Shown here: in pieces, positions 20,720-28,367 of the stretch | Position numbering within the stretch: the first letter of the stretch is position 1 | How the letters are laid out: each line of letters begins with the position of its first letter | Made by a program: the position numbers and the translations under genes | Origin: Bacillota bacterium | GTDB taxonomy: Bacteria; Bacillota; Clostridia; Christensenellales; Aristaeellaceae | NCBI GenBank assembly: GCA_029548395.1 | Contig: JAKPNM010000027.1 | Coordinates: 1 to 35,508, forward strand | Direction: 5' to 3' | DNA length: 35,508 bases | Notes under the pieces: generated by a model | Databases searched by the model: none | Seen by the model: the letters and a program-made list of their open reading frames with translations, nothing else | What the model was told of the DNA's origin: nothing

Positions 20720-21871
20720 TTATAGGATCACGATTCGCTGCCGCCAGGCAGCGGCGGCGCTCTGCCCGCTGCCCAGGTGCCACAGTTCCTCAGCCCGCAT
20801 GTCCAGCGCTACGCCGGGGTCACCGCTGCGGACCGGACGGGATATCAGGGGAAATCCGGCCTGCGCGATCGCGCGCAAAAGGGGCCGGGCGCGGCCATGA
20901 AAACCCAGCAGCCGCGTGTAGCCCGGAGCAGCCGGGGACCTTTTGATGCCCAGCAAGGCCTGGCTGAGCGCGCGGTTGATGCGCGCATGCGGGTAGCGCT
21001 TGGTTTTGACCAGGCGCAGCAAGGCCGCCCGGCTGTCCGCTTCGCGCGCCATGGCCAGGATACGTTTTTCCAGGCCTTCGGAGATCTCCGGACAGGTTTG
21101 TAGCTCCTGTGTCTGAGCGCTTGTCAGGCGGCTTAACAGGACCTTATCCAGCGCGTCGGGGAGATGGGTATGCGCGTCCCGCATGATGGCCGTGCTGGCG
21201 GCCGGGCAGGATGCGAACGCTCTGCTTATGCTGCCTTGTATCCACATGGCGCGAATGGCGCCGGCGGAGGCGGAAGAATCCTGGGCTGTCCCATGATAAG
21301 CGCCCCTGCGCTGCACGGGGACGGCGCGGATGTCGCTGCCCAGCCTGTCAAGCTCTCGCATATAGCTGACTGCCAGGATGAAATTGGGCGCGGCAATCAG
21401 GGATTTGGGCATGCCGGGCAGGGCGGCTTGCAGGGCTTCCCCCTGGGCGCGCGCGAAAGACGCGCCTCCCGACAGGCTGTCCTTCATGCCGGCGATAAAA
21501 GCTTTATCCGGCTGGCCAAGCAGCCGGGCCACCGCAGTGATGAGTGAGAGGTCATCTGTCTCGCAGCCAAAGCTCAGGTGGGTAATGATGCCCAGGCGAT
21601 GGAGGATGCCCACGCCCCCGCACGCGAAGCGGTTGGCCTGGGCGCAGGAAAAGCTGACCGGCATCCCCAGCACCAGATCGATCCCGTTTTCCAGCGCCAT
21701 GCGCGCGCGGTCCCTGGTGGAAAACAGCATCGCATCCCCGCGCTGCGAAAAGGCGCTTCCCAGCACGCACACCAGGAAATCCGCGCCGCTTTGGGCCTTG
21801 GCTTGCCTGAGGTGGTACAGGTGCCCGAGGTGGAAGGGGTCGTACTCCGCGATGATGCCGCAAACCTTCAT
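20720..21871 (-). CDS. tmcAL: tRNA(Met) cytidine acetate ligase
   Basis: This enzyme (YlbM family) makes N4-acetylcytidine at the wobble C34 of elongator tRNA-Met, using acetate and ATP via acetyl-AMP. It has 383 residues. The nucleotidyltransferase fold starts at once with GIIAEYDPFHLGHLYHL, in which H14-L-G-H17 is the HxGH signature. FSTRDRARMALENGIDLVLGMP and SFGCETDDL are further family segments. GGAGG precedes the ATG. It is the first gene of the tmcAL-fumA-fumB-dacF group and is divergent from mgtE. Its substrate tRNA is encoded at the far end of this window. Confidence 0.92.
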   Translation of the reverse strand: MKVCGIIAEYDPFHLGHLYHLRQAKAQSGADFLVCVLGSAFSQRGDAMLFSTRDRARMALENGIDLVLGMPVSFSCAQANRFACGGVGILHRLGIITHLSFGCETDDLSLITAVARLLGQPDKAFIAGMKDSLSGGASFARAQGEALQAALPGMPKSLIAAPNFILAVSYMRELDRLGSDIRAVPVQRRGAYHGTAQDSSASAGAIRAMWIQGSISRAFASCPAASTAIMRDAHTHLPDALDKVLLSRLTSAQTQELQTCPEISEGLEKRILAMAREADSRAALLRLVKTKRYPHARINRALSQALLGIKRSPAAPGYTRLLGFHGRARPLLRAIAQAGFPLISRPVRSGDPGVALDMRAEELWHLGSGQSAAAAWRQRIVIL

Positions 21872-21892
21872 ATTGCCTCCGTCCTGTCAGAA

Positions 21893-21921
21893 ATTATAGC
21901 ATAGCGGCTGTGTTTTAGGAA
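21893..21921 (-). promoter_or_regulatory. Probable extended -10 promoter of tmcAL-fumAB-dacF
   Basis: On the minus strand TGCTATAAT gives a consensus -10 box (21898-21893) with the TG extension. The -35 at the usual distance (TTCCTA, 21921-21916) is poor, which the extended -10 could compensate. It lies back to back with the mgtE promoter. Confidence 0.6.
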
Positions 21922-21922
21922 G

Positions 21923-21951
21923 TTGACAAGGGTATGCCGGACTTCTATAAT
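21923..21951 (+). promoter_or_regulatory. Consensus promoter of mgtE
   Basis: TTGACA (21923-21928), a 17-base spacer and TATAAT (21946-21951) match the sigma-A consensus at all positions. Such a strong promoter more than 190 bases before mgtE fits control by attenuation in the leader rather than at initiation. Confidence 0.92.
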
Positions 21952-21986
21952 GATGCTACTTCTTAAAGAAAAGGAGGTGGCCACTC

Positions 21987-22064
21987 ATGGATGACGGCGC
22001 TAGATGCCAGGCGAACGAAGGCGTGCCGCGATCGCGACGCATCTGTGATGCGCTGCCCGCATAA
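21987..22064 (+). CDS. Candidate 25-residue leader peptide of mgtE
   Basis: This short open frame lies in the mgtE leader, with an excellent ribosome binding site (AAAGGAGGTGG, 21970-21980) six bases before its ATG. The peptide begins Met-Asp-Asp-Gly, has Pro14-Arg15-Ser16-Arg17-Arg18 in the middle, and ends Ala-Leu-Pro-Ala before TAA. It resembles no known protein. In the enterobacterial mgtA leader MgtL, acidic and proline residues near the start make ribosomes fall off at low magnesium. The layout here is similar, but the sequence is not clearly homologous. Whether it is translated is inference from the ribosome binding site and position. The region could instead act purely as an RNA. Confidence 0.6.
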   Translation: MDDGARCQANEGVPRSRRICDALPA

Positions 22065-22123
22065 CCCCTTCATCTGACATTTATCGCGTCAATGGCACTT
22101 GCGAACCCGGCAAGCTGCTTTTT
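22023..22123 (+). promoter_or_regulatory. mgtE leader attenuator with alternative pairing
   Basis: An intrinsic terminator is formed by GCACTTGC (22095-22102) and GCAAGCTGC (22110-22118, one bulged C), followed by TTTTT (22119-22123). It lies before the mgtE start and after the leader frame. A competing pairing is possible: GTGCC (22023-22027) with GGCAC (22094-22098), and GACGC (22036-22040) with GCGTC (22086-22090), nested in the right order. This would use up the 5' arm of the terminator. A third local hairpin, CGCATC/GATGCG (22038-22052), is an alternative for the middle. The upstream arms lie inside the leader frame, so ribosomes on it would favour termination. No M-box consensus is seen. 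Confidence 0.7.
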
Positions 22124-22155
22124 GTGTGCGAATGAATGATTTGGAGGTGATACCG

Positions 22156-23502
22156 ATGGACTGGGAGAGAATTGAAGAGAAGCTGGATCAGCTTCTTGCC
22201 CAAAGCCGCCACGGCCAGCTGCGCGGCGCCCTGATGATGCTGAACCCTGTAGATATCGCAGGGTACATGAAAAAGCTGGACAAGGAAAAACTGCTGCTGT
22301 TGTTCCGCATTCTGCCCAAGGATGTCTCGGCGGATGTGTTCAGCTATATGGATTCCGATCAGCGTCAGATGCTGGTGGAAAGCATCGCGGACGCTGAGAT
22401 CAGCGCCCTGATTGATGAGATGTTCGTGGATGACGCGGTGGACTTTCTGGAGGAGCTGCCGGCCAACGCTGTCAAGCGCGTGCTGCAGAACACCGATCCC
22501 CGCACCCGCGCCATCATCAACCAGTTCCTCAAGTATCCGGAGAATTCTGCGGGCAGCCTGATGACCATTGAGTACTGTGAGGTCAGCCAGGACATGAACG
22601 TGCGCGATGCCCTGCAGAGCATCAAGGAAACCGGGGTGGACAAGGAAACGGTCTATACCCTGTACATGCTTGACAGCCAGCGGCACCTGATCGGCTCCAT
22701 CCCGCTGCACAAGGCCCTGGTGGTCAGTGAGGATACCGCGCTGGCCAAGCTCATGGAACCCGGCACCATTTCTGTCAACACCCTGGATGACCAGGAGGTG
22801 GTTGCGGATACCGTGCGCAAGTACCACCTGCTGTCCATCCCGGTGGTGGACGGTGAAGGCCGCATGGTGGGCATCATCACCAGCGACGACATCATGGACG
22901 TCATTGAAGCGGAGAACACGGAGGACATTCAAAAGATGTCCGGTTTGGCTCCCTCAGAGCTGCCTTACTTCAAATCCAAGCTGCTCGTCCTGGCCGGCAA
23001 CCGCCTGCCCTGGCTGATGGTCCTGATGTTCACCTCCATCGTGTCGGGCGCGATCATCGCGCGTTTTGAAAGCGTGCTGGCCATCAACATCCTGCTGTCC
23101 GCCTCCATCCCCATGCTGATGGATACCGGCGGCAACTGCGGCCAGCAGGCCTCCACGCTGATCATTCGCGGCATCGCTTTGGGCGAGGTCAAGTTCTCTG
23201 ATTTCTTCCGCGTCCTGTGGACGGAATTCCGCGTGGGCATTCTGATTGGCATCGCGCTGTCATCGGTCACCTTTGTCCGTCTGCTGCTGATCAACCAGGC
23301 TACGCCCATTATGTCGGCTGTGATCTCCGCCAGCCTGTTTTGCACAGTGGTCATCGCCAAGTCGATCGGCTGCATCTTGCCGCTATTGGCCCAGCGTATC
23401 CGGGTGGACCCGGCTTTGGCGGCTTCGCCCCTGATCACCACCATTGTGGACGCTTGTAGCCTGTTTATTTTCTTCACCATCGCCTCCAATTTTATTTTGT
23501 AA
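22156..23502 (+). CDS. mgtE: Magnesium transporter MgtE
   Basis: This is a magnesium-gated channel of the cytoplasmic membrane, 448 residues. The order is the N-terminal superhelical domain (about 1-130), two CBS domains (about 135-255) that bind magnesium and hold the gate shut when it is plentiful, a connecting helix, then five membrane segments from about 285. The pore region contains MDTGGNCGQQ (322-331) and TTIVDACSL, where D432 falls at the known selectivity-site aspartate. I chose the ATG at 22156, five bases after GGAGGTGA. Earlier in-frame starts (22132 ATG, 22099 TTG) would reach back into the terminator. It is transcribed alone, between its own attenuated leader and a terminator. 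Confidence 0.97.
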   Translation: MDWERIEEKLDQLLAQSRHGQLRGALMMLNPVDIAGYMKKLDKEKLLLLFRILPKDVSADVFSYMDSDQRQMLVESIADAEISALIDEMFVDDAVDFLEELPANAVKRVLQNTDPRTRAIINQFLKYPENSAGSLMTIEYCEVSQDMNVRDALQSIKETGVDKETVYTLYMLDSQRHLIGSIPLHKALVVSEDTALAKLMEPGTISVNTLDDQEVVADTVRKYHLLSIPVVDGEGRMVGIITSDDIMDVIEAENTEDIQKMSGLAPSELPYFKSKLLVLAGNRLPWLMVLMFTSIVSGAIIARFESVLAINILLSASIPMLMDTGGNCGQQASTLIIRGIALGEVKFSDFFRVLWTEFRVGILIGIALSSVTFVRLLLINQATPIMSAVISASLFCTVVIAKSIGCILPLLAQRIRVDPALAASPLITTIVDACSLFIFFTIASNFIL

Positions 23503-23517
23503 TGTTTTGCTCAACGC

Positions 23518-23550
23518 AAATCCCCGGACAAAGTCGCCGGGGATTTTGTT
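23518..23550 (+). terminator. Terminator after mgtE
   Basis: AAATCCCCGG (23518-23527) pairs perfectly with CCGGGGATTT (23537-23546) over a nine-base loop and is followed by TGTTTT. It can also serve dapB from the other side, though the T-run on that strand is only the three bases inside the stem. Confidence 0.9.
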
Positions 23551-23585
23551 TTCTGGAAGATTGAATTAGCTGTGTTGAAGCCGCC

Positions 23586-24323
23586 TTATCCCATCAGGTC
23601 TGCCATGCCGTACAGCCCCGGCTGCCTGCCTGTCAGCCATCCGGCGGCGCTGAGCGCGCCGGCAACAAAAACGCCCCTGTTTTGCGCCTGGTGGCTGAGG
23701 ATGATGACCTCATTGTCGCCGTAAAAACCGACCTCGTGTTCGCCGGCCACCGTGCCGCCGCGCACCGCATGCACGCCGATCTCCCCGGCTGCCCGCTTGG
23801 CAGACTTGCCCTCCCGGCCGAATACAGGCGATGAGTCAGGTTTGCGGACCGCGTTCAGCAGGGACAAGGCGGTGCCTGAGGGGCTGTCCACCTTTTGATT
23901 GTGATGCTTCTCAATGATCTCAACATCAAAGCCGTCCAGCATCTGGACAGCCCTGGCAGCCAGTTGAGTGAGCACATACACCCCGCGGGACATATTGGGC
24001 GACCAGAAGATGGGGATATCATCTGCGGCTTTTTGTATGCGCTTCATGTCCTCTTCCGTGTAGCCGGTGGTGCCCAGCACGCAGGGCAGGGCATGGGATT
24101 GACAATGGTCAAGCAGGTCGCCAAGCACTCCGGGAACGGAAAAATCCACCAGCACATCGCCAGCTTCCCTGACTTGAGAGAAATACCTGTACACCGGAAA
24201 GCCCTGCTGCTCGCAGGCAACAGCGTCTACGCCGGCCACTGTCAGCATGCCATGCTCATGTGACGCTTGGGCCAGCAGACGCCCCATGCGCCCGCACACG
24301 CCTGAAATCAACAAACGCTTCAT
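23586..24323 (-). CDS. dapB: 4-hydroxy-tetrahydrodipicolinate reductase
   Basis: This enzyme reduces 4-hydroxy-tetrahydrodipicolinate with NAD(P)H in the lysine/diaminopimelate pathway, 245 residues. The Rossmann motif is SGVCGRMG (7-14). The catalytic and substrate segment EKHHNQKVDSPSGTA spans 138-152, with H140, H141 and K144. VGFYGDNEVIILSHQAQNRGVFVAGAL is the usual C-terminal signature. It overlaps the dapA stop by four bases and closes the asd-dapA-dapB group. The products feed meso-DAP for peptidoglycan and lysine. Confidence 0.97.
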   Translation of the reverse strand: MKRLLISGVCGRMGRLLAQASHEHGMLTVAGVDAVACEQQGFPVYRYFSQVREAGDVLVDFSVPGVLGDLLDHCQSHALPCVLGTTGYTEEDMKRIQKAADDIPIFWSPNMSRGVYVLTQLAARAVQMLDGFDVEIIEKHHNQKVDSPSGTALSLLNAVRKPDSSPVFGREGKSAKRAAGEIGVHAVRGGTVAGEHEVGFYGDNEVIILSHQAQNRGVFVAGALSAAGWLTGRQPGLYGMADLMG

Positions 24324-25207
24324 GGCAGCAGCCCCAACTTGCTCATTTCAGCTTTCAAAACGGCGCGGTTGCTCTCGCCCATGCTGACCAGCGGCAGACG
24401 CAGCCTGTCATCAAGCTTGCCCATCATGGCAAGTCCCGCCTTGACCGGGATGGGGTTGACCTCCATGAACAGGGCGTGAATCAGGGGCATCAATTGCTTC
24501 TGGAGCGCGGCTGCTTTCTGTATTTCTCCCGAGAGCATGGCATTGGTCAGCTGTACGGTTTCAAGGGGGGCGATATTGGACAGCACCGAGATGACACCCA
24601 GTCCTCCCAGGGCCATCAGGGGCACGATGGTCTCATCGGAACCGGTGTAAAAGGCGATGCTGTCGCCGCACAGGCGCATCATGTCCGTCAGGCGGATGAT
24701 GTCACCGGAGGCCTCTTTCACGCCTGCCACCTGGTCCAGCTTGGCCAGCTCAGCAAGCGTCTCCGGCGCCAGGTTCAGCCCTGTGCGGGAAGGCACGTTA
24801 TAGATGATGACAGGCAGGCTGCCATCCTGGCTGATGGCTTTATAATGGGCGATCAGACCGAAATGGGTGGATTTGTTGTAATAGGGGGTCACGCACAATT
24901 GGGCGTCAGCGCCCAGTTCATGCGCCCGCCGCGCCAGGCGGATGACATGGGCGGTGTTGTTGCCGCCGGTGCCGGCAATGACCGGCACCCGGCCCCGCGC
25001 GGCTTTGATGATGGTGTCAAGCGCCAATGCCCATTCGTCATCCTCCATCGTGCTGGGTTCGCCCGTGGTGCCGCAGGCGACCAGGGCGGCGATCCCGCTG
25101 TCGATTTGCCAGTTGACCAGGTTGATGAGCGCCGCTGCATCGATGCCATCCCTGTCAAACGGGGTGACCAGGGCGGTGCAGGCGCCGGTAAAAATCGGTG
25201 TTCTCAT
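24320..25207 (-). CDS. dapA: 4-hydroxy-tetrahydrodipicolinate synthase
   Basis: This is a class I aldolase that condenses pyruvate with aspartate semialdehyde, the first committed step to diaminopimelate and lysine, 295 residues. The Schiff-base lysine is K164 in AGVKEASGD. GTTGEPST (46-53), Y136 in IIYNVPSRTG and R141 complete the active site. The gene begins 12 bases after asd and overlaps dapB. The 12-base gap leaves no room for a lysine riboswitch directly before it. Confidence 0.97.
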   Translation of the reverse strand: MRTPIFTGACTALVTPFDRDGIDAAALINLVNWQIDSGIAALVACGTTGEPSTMEDDEWALALDTIIKAARGRVPVIAGTGGNNTAHVIRLARRAHELGADAQLCVTPYYNKSTHFGLIAHYKAISQDGSLPVIIYNVPSRTGLNLAPETLAELAKLDQVAGVKEASGDIIRLTDMMRLCGDSIAFYTGSDETIVPLMALGGLGVISVLSNIAPLETVQLTNAMLSGEIQKAAALQKQLMPLIHALFMEVNPIPVKAGLAMMGKLDDRLRLPLVSMGESNRAVLKAEMSKLGLLP

Positions 25208-25219
25208 GCTGAAATCCTC

Positions 25220-26311
25220 CTATTCCCTGTGCAGGATATAGCCCTGCGCGCACAGCAGCTCGGCAGTCAGCACGCTGCCTCCGGCCGCGCCGCGCAGCGT
25301 GTTGTGCGACAGGCAGATAAAGCGCCAGTCCATCACCGGATCCTCGCGCAGCCGGCCGATGACCACCGCCATCCCGTTGCCCGCCTCACGGTCCAGAAGA
25401 GGCTGCGGGCGGTCCTCCTGGGAGAGGTAGCGCAGAAAGGGGACGGGTGCTGAAGGCAACTGAAGCTTTTGCGGCAGTGTTTCGTTATTCCGCCAGCGCG
25501 CCAGGATTTCTTCCCTTGTGGGTTTTTTGTCAAACTTGACCGAAACCGCGGCCAGGTGCCCATCGCTGACCGGGACGCGCACACATTGCGCGCTGATGAC
25601 CGGGTGTTTGCCGGGCAGGATGGCATCCGCATCAGGGCTGAGGCTGCCCCAGATCTTCAGGGGCTCCTGCTCGCTTTTCTCTTCTTCCCCGGCGATATAG
25701 GGGATGATATTGCCCTGCATCTGCGGCCAGTTGTCCAGCGTCTTGCCCGCGCCGCTGACCGCCTGGTAGGTGCAGGCCGTGATTGCGCGGATGCCGAAAT
25801 CACGCAGGGGCGTCAGCGCGGGGACATAGCTTTGGATGGAGCAGTTGGGTTTGACAGCGATAAAGCCGCGCTGCGTACCCAGGCGTTTGCGCTGCGCGGG
25901 GATAACCCGGGCGTGCTCCGGATTGATTTCCGGGATCAGCATTGGCACATCCCTGATCCCCCGGCAGGCCGAGTTGTTGCTGATGACGGCCACCTCCAGC
26001 CGCGCGTAAGCCTCCTCCAGGGCCCGGGTGCTGGCCTTATCCAGGGAAACCGCGCAAAACACCAGATCAGCTTCCTGTGCCACTGCCTGCAGATCCATCG
26101 CATCCATGACGTTTATATCGCCCACGGCTGGCGGGATGGGGTCCGGCATCTGCCAGCGCCCTGCCACCGCCTGTCTGTATGGCTGCCCGGCGCTTTGTGC
26201 GCTGGCGGCCAGCGCCGTGACCTCAAACCAGGGATGCCCGGCCAGCAGCGTCACCAAGCGCTGACCTACCATGCCGGTCGCGCCCAAAATACCTGCTCTG
26301 TAGCGCTTCAT
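25220..26311 (-). CDS. asd: Aspartate-semialdehyde dehydrogenase, archaeal/fungal-type
   Basis: This enzyme makes aspartate semialdehyde from aspartyl phosphate with NADPH, supplying DapA, 363 residues. The N-terminal GILGATGMVGQRLV is the nucleotide-binding loop. The catalytic cysteine is C157 in AVKPNCSIQ and the catalytic histidine is H252 in SDGHLAAVSV. The overall pattern (FEVTALAAS, SNNSACRG, HNTLRGAAGGSVL) is that of the archaeal/fungal-type branch rather than the usual bacterial one. I chose the ATG at 26311 with GAGGTG just upstream. An in-frame start at 26356 would run into the upstream hairpin. It heads the asd-dapA-dapB unit. Confidence 0.93.
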   Translation of the reverse strand: MKRYRAGILGATGMVGQRLVTLLAGHPWFEVTALAASAQSAGQPYRQAVAGRWQMPDPIPPAVGDINVMDAMDLQAVAQEADLVFCAVSLDKASTRALEEAYARLEVAVISNNSACRGIRDVPMLIPEINPEHARVIPAQRKRLGTQRGFIAVKPNCSIQSYVPALTPLRDFGIRAITACTYQAVSGAGKTLDNWPQMQGNIIPYIAGEEEKSEQEPLKIWGSLSPDADAILPGKHPVISAQCVRVPVSDGHLAAVSVKFDKKPTREEILARWRNNETLPQKLQLPSAPVPFLRYLSQEDRPQPLLDREAGNGMAVVIGRLREDPVMDWRFICLSHNTLRGAAGGSVLTAELLCAQGYILHRE

Positions 26312-26334
26312 TGCACACCTCGTTTTTAGATATA

Positions 26335-26368
26335 GAAATCCCTGGCGGAACATCACATTGCCAGGGAT
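26335..26368 (-). terminator. Hairpin between the sugar isomerase gene and asd
   Basis: The minus-strand transcript has a perfect nine-base-pair stem ATCCCTGGC (26368-26360) with GCCAGGGAT (26346-26338), a 13-base loop and then TTTCTATATC. The T-run is short, so it may be a partial terminator or an mRNA processing and stability element that sets the lysine genes apart from the two sugar genes upstream. No clear separate promoter for asd was found. Confidence 0.6.
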
Positions 26369-26374
26369 GGGGAA

Positions 26375-27196
26375 TTATCTGACGCCAAGACGCCTGAAGG
26401 TTTCCATGCTCAAGCGGGCATCTTCAAACGGCGACTCGTTGAAAGGCTCGTCCTGCTCCAGCACCAGCCACTTGGCGCCCGCGTCAAGCGCGGCTTGCAC
26501 CAGGCCTTCCGCGTCCTGCACGCCATGGCCAAAGGGACGGTAGGAGAAACCGCTGCGGTCAATCTCCTCATTTTCGTTCAGGCCAATCAGCGCGTAGGGG
26601 GTACGCCCGGAGTTGTCGGACACATAGTCCTTGATGTGCACCAGGGGCGCGCGCCCCTTGTAGGACGCCAGGTAGGTCAGGGGATCCACACCCGCGTACT
26701 TGACCCAACAGGTGTCAATCTCAGACTGGAGGATGTCCGCCGGCAGCGCCTGGTAGATAAAGTCCAGCCCGTAGATGCCTGACACCTTGACGAATTCAAA
26801 ATCATGGTTGTGGTACAACAACTGGATGCCCTCGTCCCTGCACTGGCTGCCAAAGCTGTACATCAGGGACAGCACCCGGGCAAAGCCGGGCGCGCCGGGG
26901 CGGTCTTCCTCGCCCAGGTAAGGGACGGCGATGTAGGGGCAGCCCAGCTCTTTGTGGTAACGGATAACTTCCTTGGGATCCGCCAGGATTTGCTGGATAG
27001 GAACATGGCTGGACAGGGCTGTCAAGCCGTTTTGGGCCAGCAACGCTTTTATTTGCGCGGCGCTGCGCCCGAAGAATCCCGCGAATTCCACGCCGTCAAA
27101 GCCCAGCTCTTTCACCCGGCGCAGGGTGCCTTCCAGATCCTGCTCCATTTGGTTGCGCACACAGTACAGTTGATAAGCGATCGGTGTTTTCTTCAT
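26375..27196 (-). CDS. Sugar phosphate isomerase/epimerase family protein
   Basis: This is a xylose-isomerase-like TIM barrel of 273 residues. The family markers are the N-terminal AYQLYCVRNQM, GFDGVEFAGFFG, the metal-site segment LLYHNHDFEF, QSEIDTCWVKYAGVD and HIKDY. The position of glutamates and histidines fits a divalent-metal isomerase or epimerase acting on sugars or inositol-like compounds, similar to IolE- or YcjR-type proteins, but the substrate cannot be told. It starts 15 bases after the oxidoreductase gene upstream, and the pairing of these two families is common in sugar catabolism. Confidence 0.88.
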   Translation of the reverse strand: MKKTPIAYQLYCVRNQMEQDLEGTLRRVKELGFDGVEFAGFFGRSAAQIKALLAQNGLTALSSHVPIQQILADPKEVIRYHKELGCPYIAVPYLGEEDRPGAPGFARVLSLMYSFGSQCRDEGIQLLYHNHDFEFVKVSGIYGLDFIYQALPADILQSEIDTCWVKYAGVDPLTYLASYKGRAPLVHIKDYVSDNSGRTPYALIGLNENEEIDRSGFSYRPFGHGVQDAEGLVQAALDAGAKWLVLEQDEPFNESPFEDARLSMETFRRLGVR

Positions 27197-27211
27197 TTTG
27201 CTTCTCCTATC

Positions 27212-28288
27212 TTAGTCGAAGTAGTAGGGTTGGCCGCTTGCGGCGCTTTTGTAGATGGCTTCCAGGATGCGGGTGACTACAAGGGCCTGCTCAGGCAACA
27301 CGCACAAATCGCCCTTGCCGCGGATGGCGGCGTGGAAGGTATGCTGCTCCAGCATTTGCGGGTCTGAAGCCTTGCCTTCAAAAAAGGCGACCGCCCCGGA
27401 CTTGAGGTCCGGTTTTTCCACAAATTGCCGGCCATGCTTGACGCCGTTGATGCGCAGGCCGTCATGGAAGTCTGCGCCGCCCTTGGTGCCTGACAGCGTA
27501 GCGGTGGCCTCCTCCACATCCAGGGTGTTCAGCGCCCAGGAAGCGCTGAGCATGATGGTAGCGCCGTTCTCCATCACCACAAAGCCAAAGGCGCTGTCCT
27601 CGACCGTAAACTTGTCCACATCCCAGTCGCCCCAGGCATTGGCGGTATCGCGGTCCTTGTTGAGCTTGTGATAGGTAGTGCCTGCTGCGTATCTGGGCTT
27701 GTAGTTGTTCATCATCCACAAGGTCAGGTCCAGCGCGTGGGTGCCGATGTCAATCAGCGGCCCGCCGCCTTGCTCATGCTCATTGAGAAAGACACCCCAG
27801 GTCGGCACGGCGCGCCGGCGCACGGCGTTGGCGCGGGCGAAATAAATCTCACCCAGCTCGCCCGCCTGAATGGCGCGTTTGAGGTACTGGCTGTCAGCGC
27901 GGTAGCGGCTTTGATAGCCAATGGTCAGCAGCTTGCCGGTTTGCCTGGCTGCAGAAAGCATCTTGTGCGCCTCTTCAGAGTTGATGGCCATGGGCTTTTC
28001 ACACATGACATGCTTGCCGCTCCTGAGGGCGTCGACCGTAATAAAACTGTGGCTGCGGTTTGGCGTACAGACATATACCGCGTCCAAATCCAGCTTGAGC
28101 AGGTCCCTGTAGTCCTCAAACACCTTGGCGTCACTGGCGCCGAACTCTTCCGCGGCTTTTTGGGCGCGCTCGGGAATGATGTCACAAAATGCGGTTACCT
28201 GTGCCTTGCCCAGCTTCTTGATGGACGGCAGGTGCTTGTTGTTGGCAATTCCGCCGCATCCAATAATGCCCAGTTTCAGCGAATCCAT
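27212..28288 (-). CDS. Gfo/Idh/MocA family oxidoreductase
   Basis: This is an NAD(P)-dependent sugar or inositol dehydrogenase of 358 residues. The N-terminal Rossmann loop is GIIGCGGIANNKHLP. The conserved CEKPMA carries the catalytic-type lysine, and GGGPLIDIGTHALDLTLW contains the DxGxHxxD motif of the C-terminal domain. The exact substrate is unknown. It is transcribed from its own promoter, and with the sugar isomerase downstream it probably oxidises and rearranges one sugar. No transporter or regulator of that sugar is in the window. The nearby lysine genes appear functionally unrelated. Confidence 0.92.
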   Translation of the reverse strand: MDSLKLGIIGCGGIANNKHLPSIKKLGKAQVTAFCDIIPERAQKAAEEFGASDAKVFEDYRDLLKLDLDAVYVCTPNRSHSFITVDALRSGKHVMCEKPMAINSEEAHKMLSAARQTGKLLTIGYQSRYRADSQYLKRAIQAGELGEIYFARANAVRRRAVPTWGVFLNEHEQGGGPLIDIGTHALDLTLWMMNNYKPRYAAGTTYHKLNKDRDTANAWGDWDVDKFTVEDSAFGFVVMENGATIMLSASWALNTLDVEEATATLSGTKGGADFHDGLRINGVKHGRQFVEKPDLKSGAVAFFEGKASDPQMLEQHTFHAAIRGKGDLCVLPEQALVVTRILEAIYKSAASGQPYYFD

Positions 28289-28315
28289 ACTGTCCCTCCC
28301 GATGATGATGGGTAC

Positions 28316-28344
28316 ATTATAGTCTGTTTTATGCGCTTTGTCAT
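28316..28344 (-). promoter_or_regulatory. Promoter of the oxidoreductase-isomerase genes
   Basis: On the minus strand ATGACA (28344-28339), 17 bases, then TATAAT (28321-28316) lie about 28 bases before the gene start. It has a consensus -10 and a one-mismatch -35. Confidence 0.8.
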
Positions 28345-28367
28345 TGGATTCATCATAATTCCCGCTG

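Noticed and set aside
21952-22155. M-box (ykoK) magnesium riboswitch before mgtE
   Set aside because: The conserved M-box core sequences are not found by eye. The leader holds a strong ribosome binding site and short frame instead. A covariance search would be needed for a final answer.
22081-22932. Antisense frame over mgtE
   Set aside because: It is opposite an intact MgtE with all domains, and shows the same His/Gln/Val-rich shadow composition.
25208-25219. Lysine riboswitch before dapA
   Set aside because: Only 12 bases separate asd and dapA, and the leader upstream of asd (26312-26374) holds just one simple hairpin.
24260-25453. Plus-strand frame across dapA and its borders
   Set aside because: It runs antisense to dapA, with ends in dapB and asd. 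Those genes carry all their catalytic residues, and this frame has none.
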